A stretch of DNA of 64,000 nt from Branchiostoma belcheri (Eukaryota; Chordata; Leptocardii; Amphioxiformes; Branchiostomatidae): NCBI RefSeq assembly GCF_001625305.1, contig NW_017803180.1, positions 82,731 to 146,730 on the forward strand. The letters run 5' to 3'. Shown here piece by piece: positions 61,301 through 64,000 of the stretch. Made by a program: the position numbers and the translations under genes. The first letter of the stretch is position 1. Every line of letters begins with the position of its first letter. The notes under the pieces are model-generated. The model ran no database searches, had not been told where the DNA came from, and saw only the letters and a list, made by a program, of their open reading frames with translations.

Positions 61301-63543
61301 CTCTCATACAAAAACCACTACCAGGAAAGACAAAATATAAACAAGCAGCTACCAAACACCCATGAAAACATGAACATTTCTAGGAACCACCGCTGTCAAC
61401 TTCTGTCATCAACATTTCTTGGAACTACCTGACAAAGTCGCAGCATTGCTGCACCATTTGGGTCCCAGCCAAGACCTTTGTCACCCCCATTCATTCACAA
61501 ACACAGGCTCCTTGTAGCCCACCTGAACGGTTACCTGGTTACCATGGTGATGACAGGTCATGTTTCAAAGGTGTGTCAGGGTCTCAATGGCCAGGTGCTA
61601 CAGGGTTGGACCAAGGCCAAGTTTTTGGTTGTACTTCGTGTTGTTTAGCACTGCCAGCCAGCTGATCAGAAAAGCGTCTGCGCAAAACCGTTTTCTTACA
61701 CTCTGTTAACAAGATTGAGCGCTGGCAGTACTCTGCACTTCTAAATGCAAGAATAAAAGACTTGGTGGCTGTACACGTGTACATGTGACACACTTTGTCT
61801 CCTTAGTTGTCCAAGATATTTTGGCAAGCTTTCTTCAAATGTGTTGCAGTGTATCACTATCAGAGAGCCAACTTGCAGTACTATTCACTACTAATAGTAC
61901 ATCATACAGTATGTACTAGTACTTAGGTTATACATGTCCTTTTCTCTCCATCATTATCAATGCTTATCAAGACAAGTCTGACTTATATGTACAAGAATGC
62001 TTGATGTTAATCATGCTTTTTTTGTCTTGCCATAGGTCCTGCCTTATTTGGGAAGAAAAATGCAGGTGATACGACATCCGGTAAGTAACTTTTACGCAAC
62101 CTTTACACCTTTTTATATTGATCTATATATATATGATGATTGATGGTATTAATCTGATCATCACCATTAAATACTGTATACATGTACATGTTGCCTGAAA
62201 ATGAAGGTTTAAAACTGCTATGATCCAAGTGCGAAAGGAAAGGGGGACATTTCTGTTCGTTCATGTCATGTTTCAATTCAATGTATGACACCAGTTTATG
62301 CCATGTCATTAAAATCAAAGCCAACATGGCTAATGCCAGCTGCCGCCGCGCCGCGTGCCTGTGAAGCTGGTGTGTTACGCCAAAAGGCGGTTATACTGGC
62401 TATACAGATGCAGAAGCTGGTGTGTTGCGCCGAAAGGCGGTTATACTGGCTATACAGATACAGAAGCTGGTGTGTTACGCCTAAGGGCGGTTATACCGGC
62501 TATACAGATACAGAAGCTGGTGTGTTACGCTGAAGGGCGGTTATACCGGCTATACAGATACAGAAGCTGGTGTGTTACGCTGAAGGGCGGTTATACCGGC
62601 TATACAGATACAGATAATGCTGGAGACAGTGTGATAACCTTGACCCCTGTTGCGCAGGTCAGTGTCCTGAGGTGACCCCGGGGCAGGTGGGCACCTGTGT
62701 GGAGGCCTGCAGTAACGACTCCAGCTGCACCACAGGACAACTCTGCTGCTCCAACGGCTGCGGGCACACCTGTCAGGACGCCGTCTTCGGTGAGTCTAGT
62801 TTAGATATATCTTAGAACACATCTACAAATTGCAAGATGCTGTGGGTCTTCTGAAGATACATGTACATCTTAGAACACACCTGTATTGTATAGTCCTGTT
62901 AGCACACACCTGTCTTTGGTGAGTCTTGTCTAGATACATCTTAGAATACACCTGTCGTTAGTAAGGTCTTCTCAAGATGCTTTTTCTAATGTCTTCGCCA
63001 AAACTTGTCCTACTCACATCTTAACACACCTGTCTTTTGTGAGTCTCGTCACATTTTAGAACACATCTGACATGACACTGTGTCTTGTCCAGCTCATTGG
63101 GCATCAAAACTGCCCCAAAGACCACTTGGGACTGATAAAATTGACTCTGTGGACTGTTGGATTCTTGAATGATGCTTGTATCAATGAGAAAAAAAAACCC
63201 TCCATAGGTAGAGGTTGTCAGTAATACAGGTTTGAGTGTACTAATATACATATCAATGGCAAGGTGGTCCTTATGTAGAGGTGGTCACTTTGACTGTATA
63301 TCATTGTCCAGATACATGTATGGTCCTATAATGCATGTAGGGGTTGTCACTTGTACAGGTTTGTTTCCTTTTTTGGGAGGGCAAACTAAATCTAAAATTG
63401 TCTTTTCTTTAATATCAGCTGATTCCCAGATGAGTGCTACCACATCCCCACCCGACAACGTTGCCGACAAGATGACAACATCACCCCTGGTGACCGTAAC
63501 CATGGTGACGACCCTGCTCATCAGCATGCTGTACATACCCTGA
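58274..63543 (+). CDS. Small secreted or GPI-anchored WAP-domain protein (whole gene, four exons)
   Basis: Exons 58274-58319, 62036-62080, 62658-62789 and 63419-63543 are all phase 1 and join to 115 aa. Residues 1-16 (MLFKLTAILVAFIALG) are a signal peptide. A short basic linker (FGKKNAG) follows. Exon 3 is a single WAP/four-disulfide-core domain with eight cysteines. The last exon has a Thr/Ser-rich stalk and ends in a hydrophobic VTVTMVTTLLISMLYIP, suggesting a GPI signal or membrane anchor. WAP domains are often protease inhibitors or antimicrobial; the exact role is unknown. I do not recognise a vertebrate one-to-one orthologue. Confidence 0.85.
58803..59160 (-). repeat. Possible retroposon 3' end (reverse orientation)
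   Basis: CAAGTCAAGTCAAAGTTTAT plus TGCAC, read on the minus strand, is an AATAAA followed by TTGAC repeats, a layout like the AATAAA-(TGAAAC)n tail at 32163-32188. The extent to the right is a guess. Confidence 0.4.
59161..60180. other. WAP gene intron 1, unassigned
   Basis: AT-rich, single-copy-looking. No exon recognised. Confidence 0.4.
60183..60275. mobile_element. Fold-back element (TTAGCCTAGAGTCCAG)
   Basis: TTAGCCTAGAGTCCAGTATT and GTTAGCTTTGGTC are mirrored by GACCAAAGCTAACAAGGCTG and GACTCCAGGCTAA around ATCTGCTTGG, a 93-bp hairpin. Confidence 0.8.
60300..60433 (+). repeat. Dispersed repeat family B
   Basis: GGTGTAACAAGTCGTTTGGT, GCTGCCGCCGCGACGCGTGC and GAAGCTGGTGTGTTATGCC match 5533-5690. 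Confidence 0.75.
60440..62035. other. WAP gene intron 1, distal part
   Basis: AT-rich with no recognised exon or repeat structure. Confidence 0.4.
62036..62080 (+). CDS. WAP gene exon 2
   Basis: Acceptor TGCCATAG, 45 bp, donor ATCCG|GTAAGT. It encodes PALFGKKNAGDTTS, a short linker between signal peptide and WAP domain. Confidence 0.78.
62335..62612 (+). repeat. Family B repeat amplified as five exact 50-bp units
   Basis: A normal family B start (AGCTGCCGCCGCGCCGCGTG) leads into GAAGCTGGTGTGTTACGCC-type units at 62363, 62413, 62463, 62513 and 62563, each ending TATACAGATACA. It lies in WAP intron 2. Confidence 0.92.
62658..62789 (+). CDS. WAP gene exon 3 (WAP domain)
   Basis: Acceptor TTGCGCAG, 132 bp, donor CTTCG|GTGAGT. 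It contains QCPEVTPGQVGTCVEACSND and SSCTTGQLCCSNGCGHTC: eight cysteines with the adjacent CC pair typical of the four-disulfide core. Confidence 0.9.
62764..63075 (+). repeat. Tandem repeats of the WAP exon 3 end and donor
   Basis: CACACCTGTC with GGTGAGTCT and ATCTTAGAA.ACA words of exon 3's end and the intron start recur at about 62903-62960 (CACACCTGTCTTTGGTGAGT) and 63023-63070 (CACACCTGTCTTTTGTGAGT). At least one copy keeps a GGTGAGT donor. Confidence 0.8.
63419..63543 (+). CDS. WAP gene exon 4 (stalk, hydrophobic end, stop)
   Basis: Acceptor AATATCAG; encodes ADSQMSATTSPPDNVADKMT and TSPLVTVTMVTTLLISMLYI plus P, stop TGA 63541-63543. The terminal hydrophobic run with no charged tail suits a GPI-attachment signal. 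Confidence 0.83.
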
Positions 63544-63945
63544 GGACCAATCCCAGCACTTGTACATAAATTATGCAAATATCATGCAAATATCACCTGT
63601 AAATGGCATATATATAGTACTATAGTAATGATATGTAGCATGTATGGTCTTATGTACATTTTATGGCACTTAAAAGGGTTTATGAGAATACTTGTGTAGC
63701 AGAGTGTAGCAAATAGAAGAATGTTATGTGACTGAGAAGGATTTTCATTGGTTAAAAGCATTAACCAATGAAAACATGGTATATATTCGAACCAATCAGG
63801 ACCCTGGTTTATTGAAATCAGAAGGAGAAAGTTTGATGTCAGAAAAAAAAATGGAAGGAAAATGTTTGTAAAATGGATGAAAAGTGCTTCTTTTTCGTAA
63901 GTTGATGTCCCAAACCTGTTGAATAAATTATTTTTAATACAGATT
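63544..63945 (+). other. 3' UTR of the WAP gene
   Basis: AT-rich; a small hairpin at 63748-63773 (TCATTGGTTAA/TTAACCAATGA). Ends probably within 25 bases after AATAAA 63922. Confidence 0.6.
63922..63927 (+). terminator. Poly(A) signal AATAAA
   Basis: AATAAA 379 bases after the WAP stop codon; no competing gene nearby. Confidence 0.65.
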
Positions 63946-64000
63946 TAAATTATAAATTCTATCCTTGGTTAGATAAATGTTGTGTGTACTCGAAGGTCAA

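Noticed and set aside
62285..62675. Open frame rich in LVCYAERRLYRLYRYRSW
   Set aside because: Translation of the 50-bp tandem repeat in WAP intron 2.
1..64000. tRNA or rRNA genes
   Set aside because: I looked for GGTTCGANNCC-type B boxes and cloverleaf arms. GGTTCGACCCTCCC at about 51599 and 51740 lies in the enzyme exon and its copy, and GGTTCGAAATC near 29722 has no fitting arms.

Overview
The window looks like genomic DNA of an invertebrate deuterostome, most likely a lancelet (Branchiostoma). The evidence is a multi-exon SAMD11 orthologue that aligns with the vertebrate protein along its length, a D-cysteine desulfhydrase/ACC-deaminase gene of a kind I do not know from mammals, GT-AG introns, dense MITE-like inverted repeats and minisatellites, and non-LTR retrotransposon fragments. 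The species call is inference. Two 20-N gaps (32690-32709 and 45213-45232) show that this is a draft scaffold.

Three real genes can be assembled exon by exon with matching phases. (1) SAMD11-like, + strand: coding 1739-41825, ten coding exons, about 850 aa, with a SAND domain in exon 1 and a SAM domain across exons 8-10. Intron 1 is 32.3 kb. The long 3' UTR probably ends just after the AATAAA at 43043. (2) A PLP-dependent D-cysteine desulfhydrase-like enzyme, - strand: eight exons between 56258 and 48488 give 344 codons. The short first exon was not found. (3) A small secreted single-WAP-domain protein with a hydrophobic C-terminus, + strand: 58274-63543, four exons, 115 aa.

Layout: 1-1738 is the GC-rich 5' flank of SAMD11. 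2528-34854 is intron 1, made almost entirely of repeats: MITEs sharing the end TAGCCTCTACCAGGC, a second MITE family ending in TACTCTCCAAGCAGAGGTT, and minisatellite blocks with periods from 17 to about 190 bp. It also holds a LINE tail at about 14.4 kb and a 1.4-kb 5'-truncated LINE inserted in a satellite at 30.8-32.2 kb. 34855-41825 holds the clustered SAMD11 exons 2-10. 43.28-46.1 kb has arrays of short palindromes and a segment present twice around an assembly gap. 46.1-48.5 kb is AT-rich intergenic DNA with MITEs. 48.5-56.3 kb is the enzyme gene, with repeats in its introns. 56.8-57.4 kb is a LINE fragment with target-site duplications. 58.3-63.9 kb is the WAP gene.

The most striking pattern is that exon-intron boundaries in all three genes are copied in tandem: SAMD11 exons 2, 5, 6 and 9, two exons of the enzyme gene, and WAP exon 3. 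Most copies are partial and carry a duplicated splice donor or acceptor, and some carry a stop or frameshift. The three genes have no obvious functional link.
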